64,000 nt of DNA. Source: JBGRQA01 sp041725895. GTDB lineage: Bacteria; Bacteroidota; Bacteroidia; Bacteroidales; Marinifilaceae. Below, in pieces: positions 45,027-55,400 of this stretch. Position numbers and translations under genes: made by a program. Each line of letters starts with the position of its first letter. Positions within the stretch are counted from its first letter, which is position 1. The notes beneath the pieces are model-generated. The model saw only the letters and a list, made by a program, of their open reading frames with translations, ran no database searches and was not told where the DNA came from. The stretch lies in the NCBI GenBank assembly GCA_041725895.1, contig JBGRQA010000019.1:1-64000 (forward strand), given 5' to 3'.

Positions 45027-48000
45027 ATGATTAAAAAAATTTTCTTTATCACCACATTCCTAATCGCTCTGGCAAAGAGCTTATTGGCAGTGGACAGCCC
45101 CTTATGGTTAAGATATCCGGCCCTATCGCCGGACGGGCAAACCATTGTGTTTGAATATGGGGGTGATTTGTACAAAATTGACGCTAATGGAGGAAAAGCC
45201 GTTGCGCTTACCACCAATTCAGCTTATGATTTCAACCCGGTTTGGGCTCCCGATGGAAAAAGCATCGCCTTTGCTTCCGACCGGTACGGTAACTTCGACA
45301 TCTACACCTTGCCCGTTGAAGGGGGAAGTCCAAAACGACTGACCTTTTTCTCCGGTCGCGAAGTACCAAGTAGCTATACACCCGATGGGAAACACATTCT
45401 TTTCTCGGCATCCATGGGCGACCGCCCCGAAAATGCCATGTTTCCAAGCGGTGCACTTACCGAATTGTATCAAATCCCAGTGGATGGGGGGCAGGCATCT
45501 CAAATACTGACTACTCCCGCCGAGGAAGCCAGTTACAATAGCTCCATGACGCATTTGGTTTACCAGGACCGGAAAGGATATGAAAACACCTGGAGAAAAC
45601 ACCATACCTCATCGGTCACCCGGGACATCTGGATCTATGATATAAAGAACCAAAAGCACTCCCAACTCTCTACCTTTAAAGGAGAAGATCTTGACCCGGT
45701 TTTTAATGCCAGTAGCAAGATGGTATACTACCTTTGTGAGGAAAGCGGTTCCCTGAACATCTGGAGAAAGTCAGCCGATCTGTCGGGAAAAGCAGAGCAA
45801 GTGACCCACTTCTCCAAACATCCCGTACGCTTTGTTAGCTTGGATCAAAACGATAAAATGTGCTTTACCTGGAATGGGGAAATCTATACCCAGGAGCCCG
45901 GCAAGAAAGCCGTAAAACTTCCGGTAAACATTGTTGCCGATCAAAAGGAGAACGACATCAGCTTTGAAAAAGTGAGAAGCGGAGCCAGAGAAATGAGCGT
46001 TTCACCAAATGGAAAAGAGGTGGCCTTCATCATACGGGGAGAAGTTTTTGTAACTTCGGTAGACTACGGAACAACCAAACGAATTACCAATACACCGGAG
46101 CAGGAACGCTCGGTAAGCTTCAGCCCCGACGGGAAAGCCCTGCTGTATGCATCCGAAAGAAACGGAAGTTGGAACCTCTACCAAACCAAGCTCACACGCG
46201 AAGAGGAAACCAATTTTGCCCATGCAACCCTGTTGAAAGAAGAAATCGTACTGGAATCCAAACCGGAAACCTTTCAGCCTCACTACTCCCCTGATGGAAA
46301 AGAGGTAGCTTTTCTGGAAGAACGAACTACTCTGAAAGTAATCAACCTGAAAAGCAAAAAGGTTCGCACCATTCTGGACGGGAAATGGAACTACTCCTAT
46401 AGCGATGGCGACCAATACTACCAATGGTCTCCCGATGGCAAATGGTTCCTGGTGAACTTCTATCCCCATACCATTTTCATGCCCGATGTTGCTTTGGTAG
46501 ATGCCCAGGGCAACCAGAAAATGATCAACCTAACCGAAAGCGGTTACAGCGATGCCAACGCCAAATGGTCGATGAATGGAAAAGCCATGATCTGGTTTAC
46601 CGACCGTGCGGGATACCGCAGCCACGGAAGTTGGGGATCTCAAAACGATGTTTACGCCATGTTCTTTACCAAGGAGGCTTACGACAATTTCCAACTGACC
46701 AAGGAGGAAAAAGAGCTGAAGGAAGCTCGTGAAAAAGCAGCCAAAAAGAACAAAGAGAAAGCTGAAAAAGAGGATTCCAAAAAGGATAAAAAGAAGGACA
46801 AAAAGGAGAAGAAGAAGGACAAGGATTTGAAATTCGACCTTCAGGGATTGGAAGACCGCCTGATGCGTTTGACCATCAACTCCTCCAAAATGTCGGATGC
46901 CATCCTGACGCCTGATGGCAAGAAATTGTACTACCTGAGTCGCTTCGAAGGTGGCTATGACCTTTGGGTAAACAACCTTGAGGAGAACGAAACCAAAAAA
47001 CTGATGAAGCTTTCCGGCGGAGGTGGTTCCATGCAATTCGACAAGGATGCCAAGAACCTGTTCCTGATGTCGGGTCGCAGCATCATCAAAATCGACACCA
47101 AGAGCAACAAACGTAAAAACATTTCCTATGCCGCCGAGTTCAACCTAAACAAGGCAGCTGAGCGTGATTACATGTTCGAACACATTTGGAGACAGGTGCA
47201 GAAGAAATTCTACGATCCCACCATCCACGGATTGGACTGGGCTTTCTACAAGAAAGAGTACGCACGCTTCCTGCCCCATATCAACAACAACTACGACTAT
47301 GCCGAGATGTTGAGTGAGATGTTGGGAGAACTGAATGCCTCCCATACCGGATCGGGCTATCGCCATTATTCCAAGAATGGTGACAGAACCGCCAGCCTGG
47401 GTGCTTTCTTCGACACCAATTACAAGGGCAAGGGACTTCGAATTCTGGAAGTCTTGGAAAAAGGACCACTGTTCAAGGCCGAATCCAAAATTGTACCGGG
47501 CGTAATTATTGAGAAAATCGATGGAGTTGAAATCAACAGAGAGCAAAGCTACTTCCCTCTGCTGAATCACAAAACCGGCAAGCAGGTATTGCTGAGCCTA
47601 TACAATCCAACCAACAAGAAACGATGGGAAGAAATCGTGAAGCCTATCAGTTATGGCAAACAAAGCGATCTATTGTATCAACGTTGGGTGAAGAAACGTC
47701 AGCAGGAGTGCGATCGCATTTCCAACGGACGCATCGGTTACGTGCACGTACAGGGGATGAACTCTGCAAGCTACCGCAAAGTATTCTCCGAAATGCTGGG
47801 TAAATACGGAACCCGTGAGGCCATCATCGTAGATACCCGCTTCAACGGGGGCGGATGGTTGCACGACGACCTGATCACCCTGCTAAGTGGAAAACGCTAT
47901 GCCGATTTCAGCCCACGCGATCAAAAGATGGGTTCGGAGCCAATGGCCAAATGGAGAAAACCTTCAGCCGTTCTGATCAACGAGGGCAACTACTCCGATG

Positions 48001-48287
48001 CCTCAGGATTCCCCTACGCATACCAAACCCTAAAAGTTGGTAAACTTGTAGGAATGCCTGTTCCCGGAACCATGACCGCCGTTTGGTGGGAAACCCTGCA
48101 GGACCAATCCCTGTATTTCGGAATTCCACAAGTGGGCATCAAAAATTTGGATGGAGAATACATCGAGAACCAACAGGTAGAGCCGGATGTAAAAGTAAGA
48201 AACGAATTTGAAGTGGTATCCAAAGGTACCGACCAACAACTAAGGAAGGCCGTCGAGGTACTTCTCCAGGAGTTGGATCAAAAATAA
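45027..48287 (+). CDS. Secreted tricorn-like S41 protease, paralogue 1
   Basis: 1,086 residues with a signal peptide (1-22). Domain order is that of archaeal tricorn: a beta-propeller of PD40/TolB repeats (YPALSPDGQTIVFEY, WAPDGKSIAFASDRYGNFDIY, and so on), a second propeller, a core helical domain, a PDZ-like domain (about 830-890) and the S41 serine core. The catalytic set can be matched to tricorn: S772-H773 in NASHTG, nucleophile S990 in NYSDAS, the glycine-rich oxyanion strand DTRFNGGG and a late glutamate in EYIENQQ. D991 next to the nucleophile corresponds to the tricorn residue that favours basic P1 side chains. A lysine-rich insert (about 555-605) interrupts the second propeller. It probably degrades peptides in the periplasm. 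Confidence 0.93.
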   Translation: MIKKIFFITTFLIALAKSLLAVDSPLWLRYPALSPDGQTIVFEYGGDLYKIDANGGKAVALTTNSAYDFNPVWAPDGKSIAFASDRYGNFDIYTLPVEGGSPKRLTFFSGREVPSSYTPDGKHILFSASMGDRPENAMFPSGALTELYQIPVDGGQASQILTTPAEEASYNSSMTHLVYQDRKGYENTWRKHHTSSVTRDIWIYDIKNQKHSQLSTFKGEDLDPVFNASSKMVYYLCEESGSLNIWRKSADLSGKAEQVTHFSKHPVRFVSLDQNDKMCFTWNGEIYTQEPGKKAVKLPVNIVADQKENDISFEKVRSGAREMSVSPNGKEVAFIIRGEVFVTSVDYGTTKRITNTPEQERSVSFSPDGKALLYASERNGSWNLYQTKLTREEETNFAHATLLKEEIVLESKPETFQPHYSPDGKEVAFLEERTTLKVINLKSKKVRTILDGKWNYSYSDGDQYYQWSPDGKWFLVNFYPHTIFMPDVALVDAQGNQKMINLTESGYSDANAKWSMNGKAMIWFTDRAGYRSHGSWGSQNDVYAMFFTKEAYDNFQLTKEEKELKEAREKAAKKNKEKAEKEDSKKDKKKDKKEKKKDKDLKFDLQGLEDRLMRLTINSSKMSDAILTPDGKKLYYLSRFEGGYDLWVNNLEENETKKLMKLSGGGGSMQFDKDAKNLFLMSGRSIIKIDTKSNKRKNISYAAEFNLNKAAERDYMFEHIWRQVQKKFYDPTIHGLDWAFYKKEYARFLPHINNNYDYAEMLSEMLGELNASHTGSGYRHYSKNGDRTASLGAFFDTNYKGKGLRILEVLEKGPLFKAESKIVPGVIIEKIDGVEINREQSYFPLLNHKTGKQVLLSLYNPTNKKRWEEIVKPISYGKQSDLLYQRWVKKRQQECDRISNGRIGYVHVQGMNSASYRKVFSEMLGKYGTREAIIVDTRFNGGGWLHDDLITLLSGKRYADFSPRDQKMGSEPMAKWRKPSAVLINEGNYSDASGFPYAYQTLKVGKLVGMPVPGTMTAVWWETLQDQSLYFGIPQVGIKNLDGEYIENQQVEPDVKVRNEFEVVSKGTDQQLRKAVEVLLQELDQK

Positions 48288-48304
48288 GATAGTCTGTTTT
48301 CAAA

Positions 48305-48339
48305 GGTCTTCCCCTTCTTCAGGGGAGGGCCTTTTTTTT
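48305..48339 (+). terminator. Terminator behind protease copy 1
   Basis: GGTCTTCCCCT, loop TCTTC, AGGGGAGGGCC (11 pairs including two G-U), then eight T. Confidence 0.85.
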
Positions 48340-48739
48340 AACAACTACAGAACTGCTGGCCGTTGGGATTTTTCACAACAAAAAAACAACAGCCAAAAGC
48401 TTTCAACCGAAAGCAATAATTACAGATCACGATTAACCAATGCTTACTTCGGTTAATAGGTAGGATTGATTATATCGAAGCTTAGGAGTTTTGATTAACA
48501 AGGTGCAAATGGCAGGAATAAAGTCGCCACCTGCAAACCAGGAAACTTTACTTGTTTGATTCTGACTCCGGAGGCATAGACCCTTGATTTATCAACAAGC
48601 TGTTGATAAAAGTCAACACATTCCGGTAGCAATTCCGGTAATGCGAACAATTGAAAGAAACAGCTTTTTCAGCCCCCTGCAGGTAACTTTCTGCCGGCGA
48701 CGGGAAAAGCACTAAATAGAAACCCTAAACATATAAACA
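48340..48739. other. Leader region of protease copy 2
   Basis: About 400 bp without a gene. It carries a palindrome (48588-48610) shared with copy 3, and an inverted repeat ATTAACC/GGTTAAT (about 48433-48461). I cannot fix a promoter; a TAATGCGA near 48639 is only a loose match. Confidence 0.5.
48588..48610. promoter_or_regulatory. Palindrome shared by protease copies 2 and 3 (site 1)
   Basis: TTTATCAACA, AGC, TGTTGATAAA: perfect 10-bp arms and a 3-nt centre, 130 bp before the start codon of copy 2. The same arms and spacing occur at 52207-52229 before copy 3, which suggests an operator for one regulator. Confidence 0.6.
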
Positions 48740-51700
48740 ATGAACCTAAAAAAGATCCTAACCGGAGCATTTTTGCTCGGTCTGGCCTATTTCGGGCAAG
48801 CCCAGAGCAACCCGCTATGGATGCGCTATCCGGCGATATCGCCCGACGGCCAAACCATAGTTTTTGAATACAAGGGCGACCTGTACAAGGTAGCAGCCCA
48901 GGGTGGCGAGGCCAAGATTATGACCACCAATGCCGCCTACGATTTCCAACCCGTTTGGTCACCCGATGGCAAACAAATTGCCTTCGCTTCCGACCGCTTC
49001 GGAAACTTCGACATCTACACCATGTCGGCCGAAGGAGGTCCTGCCCGTCGAATCACCACCTTTTCGGGCAACGAAATCCCCAACAGCTTCAACCCCGACG
49101 GGAAAGAGATTCTGTTCTCTGCCCACATCATGGATGACGTAAACAACGTGCAATTTCCTTCAGGGGTACTAACAGAACTGTACAGTGTTTCCATTGAAGG
49201 AGGCCGTCCAAAGCAGGTTTTGACCACACCAGCCGTTCACGGGGTTTTCGACAAGAATCAGAAGCACATTCTTTACGAAGATCGTGTGGGCTACGAGGAT
49301 TACTGGAGAAAGCACCACACCTCCTCCACCACCCGCGACATTTGGATCTACGACGTAGATAGCCGGGAGCACAAAAAAATCTCAGCTTTCGAAGGCGAAG
49401 ACCTCTTCCCTGTATACAATGCCGATCAATCCCGCGTACTCTATGTTACCGAGCAATTCGGCGATGCCAACGTGTGTATGGTCAACCCCCAATCTCCCGA
49501 CAAAGTGGAGCAGATCACTTTCCACAAAAAGCATCCGGTGCGATTCTTAACCATCGATAGCAAGGACAAGATCTGCTACGGTTTCAACGGAGAGATCTTC
49601 ACCAAAGAAAAAGGTCAGGAACCTCAAAAGGTGAACATCACCTTGAGAGCTGATGTGACCCAAAATCCAAAAGATTTCATGTCATTAAGATCAGGGGCTA
49701 CCGAAATGGAAGTTTCACCCAACGGCAAAGAGATCGCCTTTATCCTGCGCGGTGAAGTATTCGTAACCTCTGTGGATTATTCCACTACCAAAAGAATTAC
49801 CAACACCCCGGAACAGGAGCGCTCGGTAAGCTGGAGCCCCGATAGCAAATCGGTTCTTTATGCCTCGGAACGCAACAACAGCTGGAACATCTACCAAACC
49901 AAAAGAGTTCGCAAGGAAGAAACCAACTTTGCCAACGCAACTCTGCTGAAGGAAGAACCTGTAGTGGTAACCGACCAAGAAACCTTCCAGCCCACTTTCT
50001 CTCCTGACGGCAAAGAGGTGGCCTACCTGGAAAACAGAACCACTCTGAAAGTAATCAACCTGAAGTCGAAAAAGACCCGCACCATCCTGGATGGCAAGCA
50101 CAACTACTCCTACGCTGATGGTGACCAGTGGTACCAATGGTCGCCCGATGGCAAATGGTTCCTCGTTAACTATTTCGGGCACAAACGCTGGTCCGACGAA
50201 GTGGGATTGGTTGATGCTCAAGGCAAGCAGAACATCGTTAACCTGACCCAATCGGGATACGAAGACAGTCGTCCAAAGTGGATGATGAAAGGGAAAATGA
50301 TGATTTGGAAATCCAACCGTGAGGGCGTTCAACGCCAGGGCGGCGGCGGTTCCCTGTCCGATATCTATGCCCAATTCTTCACAAAGGAAGCATTCGACCG
50401 TTTCAAGCTTTCGAAAGAGGAACTGGAATTACTAAAGGCCAAAGAAAAAGAGGAGAAGAAAGCCAAAGACAAGAAGAAAAAAGAGGATGCTGACAAAAAG
50501 AAGAAAGGCAAGAAAAAGGAATCCAAAAAGGACACCCTGGAAACCCTTAAGATTGACCTAAAGAACATCCGCGACCGCAAGGTACGTCTTACCCTGCACT
50601 CCTCCTACCTGGCAGATGCCATTGTAACCCCCGACGGAGAAAAACTATACTACCTGTGTAAATTCGAAAAGGGCTACGATTTATGGGAAACCAAACTGCG
50701 CGACCGTTCCACCCGCCTGGTTTTGAAACTGAGCGGTTACGGCGGCGGTATCCAGATGGACAAGGACGGAAAAAACCTGTTCATGTTCTCCGGTGGTCAG
50801 ATTATTAAAGTAAGTACTGCCGACAACAAGAAGAAAACCATTGCCTACAAGGCCGATTTCTGGTTGAACAAAGCTGCGGAACGTGACTACATGTTTGAGC
50901 ATGCCTGGAGACAAACCCGTGACAAATTCTATGTAGAAAACATGCACGGTGTAGACTGGGATGCCTACAAGAAGAACTACCAGCGTTTTCTGCCTCATAT
51001 CAACAACAACTATGACTATGCCGAGATGATGAGCGAAATGCTGGGTGAGCTGAACGCCTCCCACACCGGATGTAGCTACTACTCTTCGAGCAAAAATGGT
51101 GATAAAACCGCCAGTCTGGGTGTATTCTTCGACGAAAACTACACCGGCAAGGGTCTGCGTATTGTGGAAGTAATTGCCAAGAGTCCGCTGGACAATAGCG
51201 AAACCAAAGTGATACCCGGAACCATTATCGAAAAACTGGATGGTGTGGAAATCACTCCGGAAATGGACTACTTCCCGCTGTTGAACCACAAAGCCGGCAA
51301 AAAAGTCCTGTTGAGCCTTTACAACCCAAGCACCAAAAAGCGCTGGGAAGAGATTATCAAACCAATATCTCAGCGAGGTTTAGGAGAACTCCTGTACAAA
51401 CGTTGGGTACGCCATAACGAAGAGGAAACCGACCGTCTGTCCAACTCTCGTTTGGGCTATGTCCACATCCGCGGTATGAACGGAGCCAGCTACCGTGAAA
51501 TTTTTGCTAACATTTTGGGCAAATACAACGATCGCGAAGCCTTGATCATCGACACCCGATTCAACGGTGGAGGAAACCTGGACGAGCCATTGACCATTTT
51601 CTTAACCGGAAAGCAATTCGCCATGAGTGTTCCCCGCGGACAGGAAATTGGAGCTGAGCCATCCAGTCGTTGGAACAAACCATCGGTAGTACTGATGTGT

Positions 51701-52006
51701 GAGGCCAACTACTCCGATGCCCATTGCTTCCCATCCAATTACAAATCACTAGAAATTGGAAAATTGGTCGGAACCCCTGTTCCCGGAACCTGTACGGCTG
51801 TTTGGTGGGAATACCTGCAAGACAATAGCCTTATTTTTGGTATTCCGGAAGTAGGAATGCGCGACAACGAAGGCGATCTGATGGAAAACAAGCAATTGTA
51901 TCCTGATGTGGAAATTTACAACGACTTCACCAAAGCCGCAAAAGGCGAAGATCAGCAGCTGGAAAAAACCGTTAGCGTAATGCTGGGCGATTTGGACAAG
52001 AATTAG
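48740..52006 (+). CDS. Secreted tricorn-like S41 protease, paralogue 2
   Basis: 1,088 residues, same build as its neighbours: signal peptide (1-21, ending GQAQ), two beta-propellers, PDZ-like domain and S41 core. Catalytic residues: S774-H775 in NASHTG and nucleophile S992 in NYSDAH, with D993 kept in the specificity position. Around the nucleophile it differs from copy 1 (SDAHCFPSNY against SDASGFPYAY), and it has a C-containing HTGCSYY loop, so the substrate pocket has diverged. The lysine-rich insert (about 554-598) is present. Codon use is shifted to C/G-ending codons relative to copy 1. Own terminator; likely own promoter. Confidence 0.93.
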   Translation: MNLKKILTGAFLLGLAYFGQAQSNPLWMRYPAISPDGQTIVFEYKGDLYKVAAQGGEAKIMTTNAAYDFQPVWSPDGKQIAFASDRFGNFDIYTMSAEGGPARRITTFSGNEIPNSFNPDGKEILFSAHIMDDVNNVQFPSGVLTELYSVSIEGGRPKQVLTTPAVHGVFDKNQKHILYEDRVGYEDYWRKHHTSSTTRDIWIYDVDSREHKKISAFEGEDLFPVYNADQSRVLYVTEQFGDANVCMVNPQSPDKVEQITFHKKHPVRFLTIDSKDKICYGFNGEIFTKEKGQEPQKVNITLRADVTQNPKDFMSLRSGATEMEVSPNGKEIAFILRGEVFVTSVDYSTTKRITNTPEQERSVSWSPDSKSVLYASERNNSWNIYQTKRVRKEETNFANATLLKEEPVVVTDQETFQPTFSPDGKEVAYLENRTTLKVINLKSKKTRTILDGKHNYSYADGDQWYQWSPDGKWFLVNYFGHKRWSDEVGLVDAQGKQNIVNLTQSGYEDSRPKWMMKGKMMIWKSNREGVQRQGGGGSLSDIYAQFFTKEAFDRFKLSKEELELLKAKEKEEKKAKDKKKKEDADKKKKGKKKESKKDTLETLKIDLKNIRDRKVRLTLHSSYLADAIVTPDGEKLYYLCKFEKGYDLWETKLRDRSTRLVLKLSGYGGGIQMDKDGKNLFMFSGGQIIKVSTADNKKKTIAYKADFWLNKAAERDYMFEHAWRQTRDKFYVENMHGVDWDAYKKNYQRFLPHINNNYDYAEMMSEMLGELNASHTGCSYYSSSKNGDKTASLGVFFDENYTGKGLRIVEVIAKSPLDNSETKVIPGTIIEKLDGVEITPEMDYFPLLNHKAGKKVLLSLYNPSTKKRWEEIIKPISQRGLGELLYKRWVRHNEEETDRLSNSRLGYVHIRGMNGASYREIFANILGKYNDREALIIDTRFNGGGNLDEPLTIFLTGKQFAMSVPRGQEIGAEPSSRWNKPSVVLMCEANYSDAHCFPSNYKSLEIGKLVGTPVPGTCTAVWWEYLQDNSLIFGIPEVGMRDNEGDLMENKQLYPDVEIYNDFTKAAKGEDQQLEKTVSVMLGDLDKN

Positions 52007-52079
52007 AAACAAGGTGTAAGTAACAAGTAGCTGTAACAGGCAGCCTAAGGCCTGCTACCAAACACTTGTAATAAATAGG

Positions 52080-52112
52080 AACAGCCTGTCTCAATGAGGC
52101 GGGCTGTTCTTT
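52080..52112 (+). terminator. Terminator behind protease copy 2
   Basis: AACAGCCTG (52080-52088) pairs with CGGGCTGTT (52100-52108) with one wobble, followed by CTTT. Confidence 0.65.
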
Positions 52113-52206
52113 CAACCAGTAGAATGTTCACTGGGATAGGGAAATTTGCTTCGGGTAAATCAACTTTATCCGGAAAATATAGTAAACCATACACTCTGCC
52201 ATAATG

Positions 52207-52229
52207 CTTATCAACATTCTGTTGATAAG
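52207..52229. promoter_or_regulatory. Palindrome shared by protease copies 2 and 3 (site 2)
   Basis: CTTATCAACA, TTC, TGTTGATAAG: perfect 10-bp arms and a 3-nt centre. It ends 8 bp before the likely -33 box of copy 3, a typical place for an activator or repressor site. Confidence 0.62.
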
Positions 52230-52236
52230 GTGAAAA

Positions 52237-52271
52237 TTTACTGGGATACCAAACAAAAAATCATAGTTTTG
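52237..52271 (+). promoter_or_regulatory. Likely promoter of protease copy 3
   Basis: TAGTTTTG at 52264-52271 matches TAnnTTTG exactly. The -33 box (TTTA near 52238) is weak and 22-23 bp away, so help from a factor bound at the adjoining palindrome is plausible. The leader would be about 165 nt and contains an inverted repeat CAAGTTT (52286-52292) / AAACTTG (52334-52340). Confidence 0.45.
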
Positions 52272-52442
52272 CGAAGAGAGAGTAGCAAGTTTTAATGCAA
52301 CAAATAAAACACGACTCAACCTTCAATTACTTGAAACTTGCCGCCAGAGGCATGTAACATTATTCGATAACCGACATAAGAACCCAAGAATCAGAAACAA
52401 GAATCAATAAGTAGTAGTTAATTAACCAATAAATAAACAAAC

Positions 52443-55400
52443 ATGAACCTTAAAAGAATCCTAACGGGCGCGGCCCTGATGTGTCTGGCACATTTCGGTA
52501 TGGCCCAGGACAACCCGCTGTGGATGCGTTATCCGGCCATTTCGCCAGATGGACAGAGCATCGCATTCAGCTACCAGGGAGATTTGTACAAGGTGGATGC
52601 AAAAGGAGGCGAAGCCATTCGTCTGACCTCTCATCCTGCCTACGATTTTCAGGCCGTATGGTCGCCCGATGGCAAGCAGATTGCCTTCGCATCCGATCGT
52701 TTCGGCAATTTCGACATCTACCTGATGTCTGCCGAGGGAGGAAACGCCAAGCGATTGACCACCCACTCCGCAAAAGAGCTGCCTTCGTCCTTCACACCCG
52801 ACGGAAAGCAGATCCTGTTTTCGGCACACATTGCCGATGACGTGAAAAACGCCATGTTCCCAAAAGCCTACCTGAACGAGCTGTATGCCGTATCGGTAAA
52901 AGGGGGACGACCAACACAAATCCTGACCACTCCGGCCGAGGATGCACGCTACAACAAGAACCAAAGCCAGCTGATCTACATGAACCGTCCCGGCGGTGAA
53001 AACATCTGGCGTAAGCACCATACCTCATCCGTTACCCGTGATATTTGGGCACTGGATGTAAAGAGCGGAAATCACACCAAACTGACCGCCTTCGAGGGGG
53101 AAGACCGTCAGCCCGTGTACAGCGCCGATGAGAGTGCCATCTACTTCCTGAGCGAAAAATCAGGATCCTATAATGTATGGAAAATGAACAGCAGCAAGCC
53201 TGCGGAACTGACTCAGATCACCAATTTTGAGAAAAACCCCGTTCGCTTCCTGTCTGTCGACCAAAATAACACCATCTGCTTCGGTTTCCGTGGTGAAATC
53301 TATACCCAAAAAGCCAATGGGAAAGCAGAGAAGGTGAATATCTCCATCCGCAACGACCATGCACCCAATCAGATTGAGTACCTGGCCAAATCAAGCGGAG
53401 CCCGGGAAATGGCCGTATCGCCCAATGGCAAGGAAATCGCCTTTGTGGTTCGCGGTGAGGTTTTCGTAACCTCCGTAGAATATTCCACCACCAAGCGAAT
53501 CACCAATACTCCTGAGCAGGAGCGCAACGTGGCCTGGAGTCCCGACGGTAAAGCTGTAATCTACGCCGGAGAGCGCAACAACAGCTGGAACCTGTACGAA
53601 ACCCGCATGAAAAACGAGGAGGAGCCCAACTTTGCCAATGCCACTCTACTGGAAGAGAAAACCATTCTGGAAACCAAAGACGAAACCTTCAAACCTCAGT
53701 ATTCTCCTGACGGAAAAGAGGTGGCCTACCTGGCCAACCGAACCGAATTGCGCGTACTGAACCTGAAGAGCAAGAAGGAACGCGTAATTCTGGACGGCAA
53801 ATGGAACTACTCCTACACCGACGAAGACATCAGCTTTGACTGGTCGCCCGATGGCAAATGGTTCCTGATTGACTACAATGCCAAAACCCGCTGGCCCAAC
53901 TCCGACATTGGCCTGGTAGATGCAGAAGGCAACCAGAAGATTGTAGACCTGACCAACTCGGGCTACATCGACGGCAGCGCCAAATGGGTTATGGGCGGAA
54001 AAGCCATGATCTGGGGTACCGACCGTCACGGTATGCGTAGCCACGGTAGCTGGGGATCGCAGCAGGATGTATACGCTCTTTTCTTTACCCAGGAAGCCTA
54101 CGACAAGTTCAAGATGAGCAAGGAGGAATTCGAGCTGAACAAGGAACTGGAGAAGAACAACAAGAAGAAAGAGGAGAAAGCCGACGAGAAGAAGGACAAA
54201 AAGGAGAAGAAGGACAAGAAGAAGGTGGAGCCACTGGAAATCGACCTTACCGATATCGAAGACCGCATGGTTCGCTTGACCATCAACTCCTCGAAACTTT
54301 CCGACGCCGTAATGACGCCTAAAGGAGACAAGCTGTACTACCTGAGTAGATTCGAGAGCGGTTACGACTTGTGGATGCACAACTTCCGCGAGGGCGAAAC
54401 CAAGAAAGTAATGAAGCTGCGCGGCTATAGCTCCGATTTGCAGATCACCAAAGATGGCAAGTACCTCTTCCTGCGTTCCGGAAGCCGCATGAAGCGCATT
54501 GCAGTAGCAGGACACAAGAGCAAGAGCATTAGCTACCGTGCCGAGATGCACCTGAACCGTGATGCCGAACGTGAATACCTGTACGAGCACGCCTGGAGAC
54601 AGACCAAGGAGAAATTCTACGTGAAAAATATGCACGGGGTAGACTGGGATTACTACAAAAAGGAGTACCAGCGCTACCTGCCCTATATCAACAACGATCG
54701 TGATTTTGCCGATGTGTTGAGCGAACTGCTGGGTGAGCTGAACGCTTCCCACACCGGATCGGGCTACTGGGGTGACATGCCAAACGAGGACGCCACTGCC
54801 AACCTGGGGGTATTCTTCGACCAGAACTACAAGGGCAAAGGCTTGCGCATTGCTGAGATTGTAGACAAATCTCCTTTGAAAAAGGCCAAGTCCAAAGCCA
54901 CCATTGGTTGCATTATCGAGAAGATCGACGGTGTGGAGATTACCGAAAACATGGACTACTTCCCTCTGTTGAATCACAAGAAAGGGAAAAACACCCTGTT
55001 GACCATCTACAACCCGGCTACCAAAAAACGTTGGGACGAGGTAACCAAGCCCATCTCCAGCGGAACCATGAGCGAATTACTGTACCAGCGTTGGGTGAAG
55101 GAGCGCAGAGCCGAAACCGAACGCCTTTCCGGCGGACGTATTGGCTACGTACACATCCGCGGTATGAATGACGGCAGCTTCCGCACCACCTACTCTGAGG
55201 TAATGGGCCGCTACTACGATAAGGATGCCATTGTGATTGATACCCGCTACAACGGCGGCGGACACTTGCACGAGGACATCGAAGTACTGTTCAGCGGTAA
55301 AAAGTATTTGACCCAAAAGCCACGCGGCAAAAAGATCGGCGAACACCCACGCAAGCGCTGGAAGAAGCCATCCATCATGCTGATTAGCGAGGGCAACTAC

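Noticed and set aside
48588..52229. TTATCAACA as DnaA boxes and thus a replication origin
   Set aside because: The classical box is TTATCCACA; only two symmetric sites exist, each before a protease gene, with no dnaA or dnaN and no AT-rich unwinding array.
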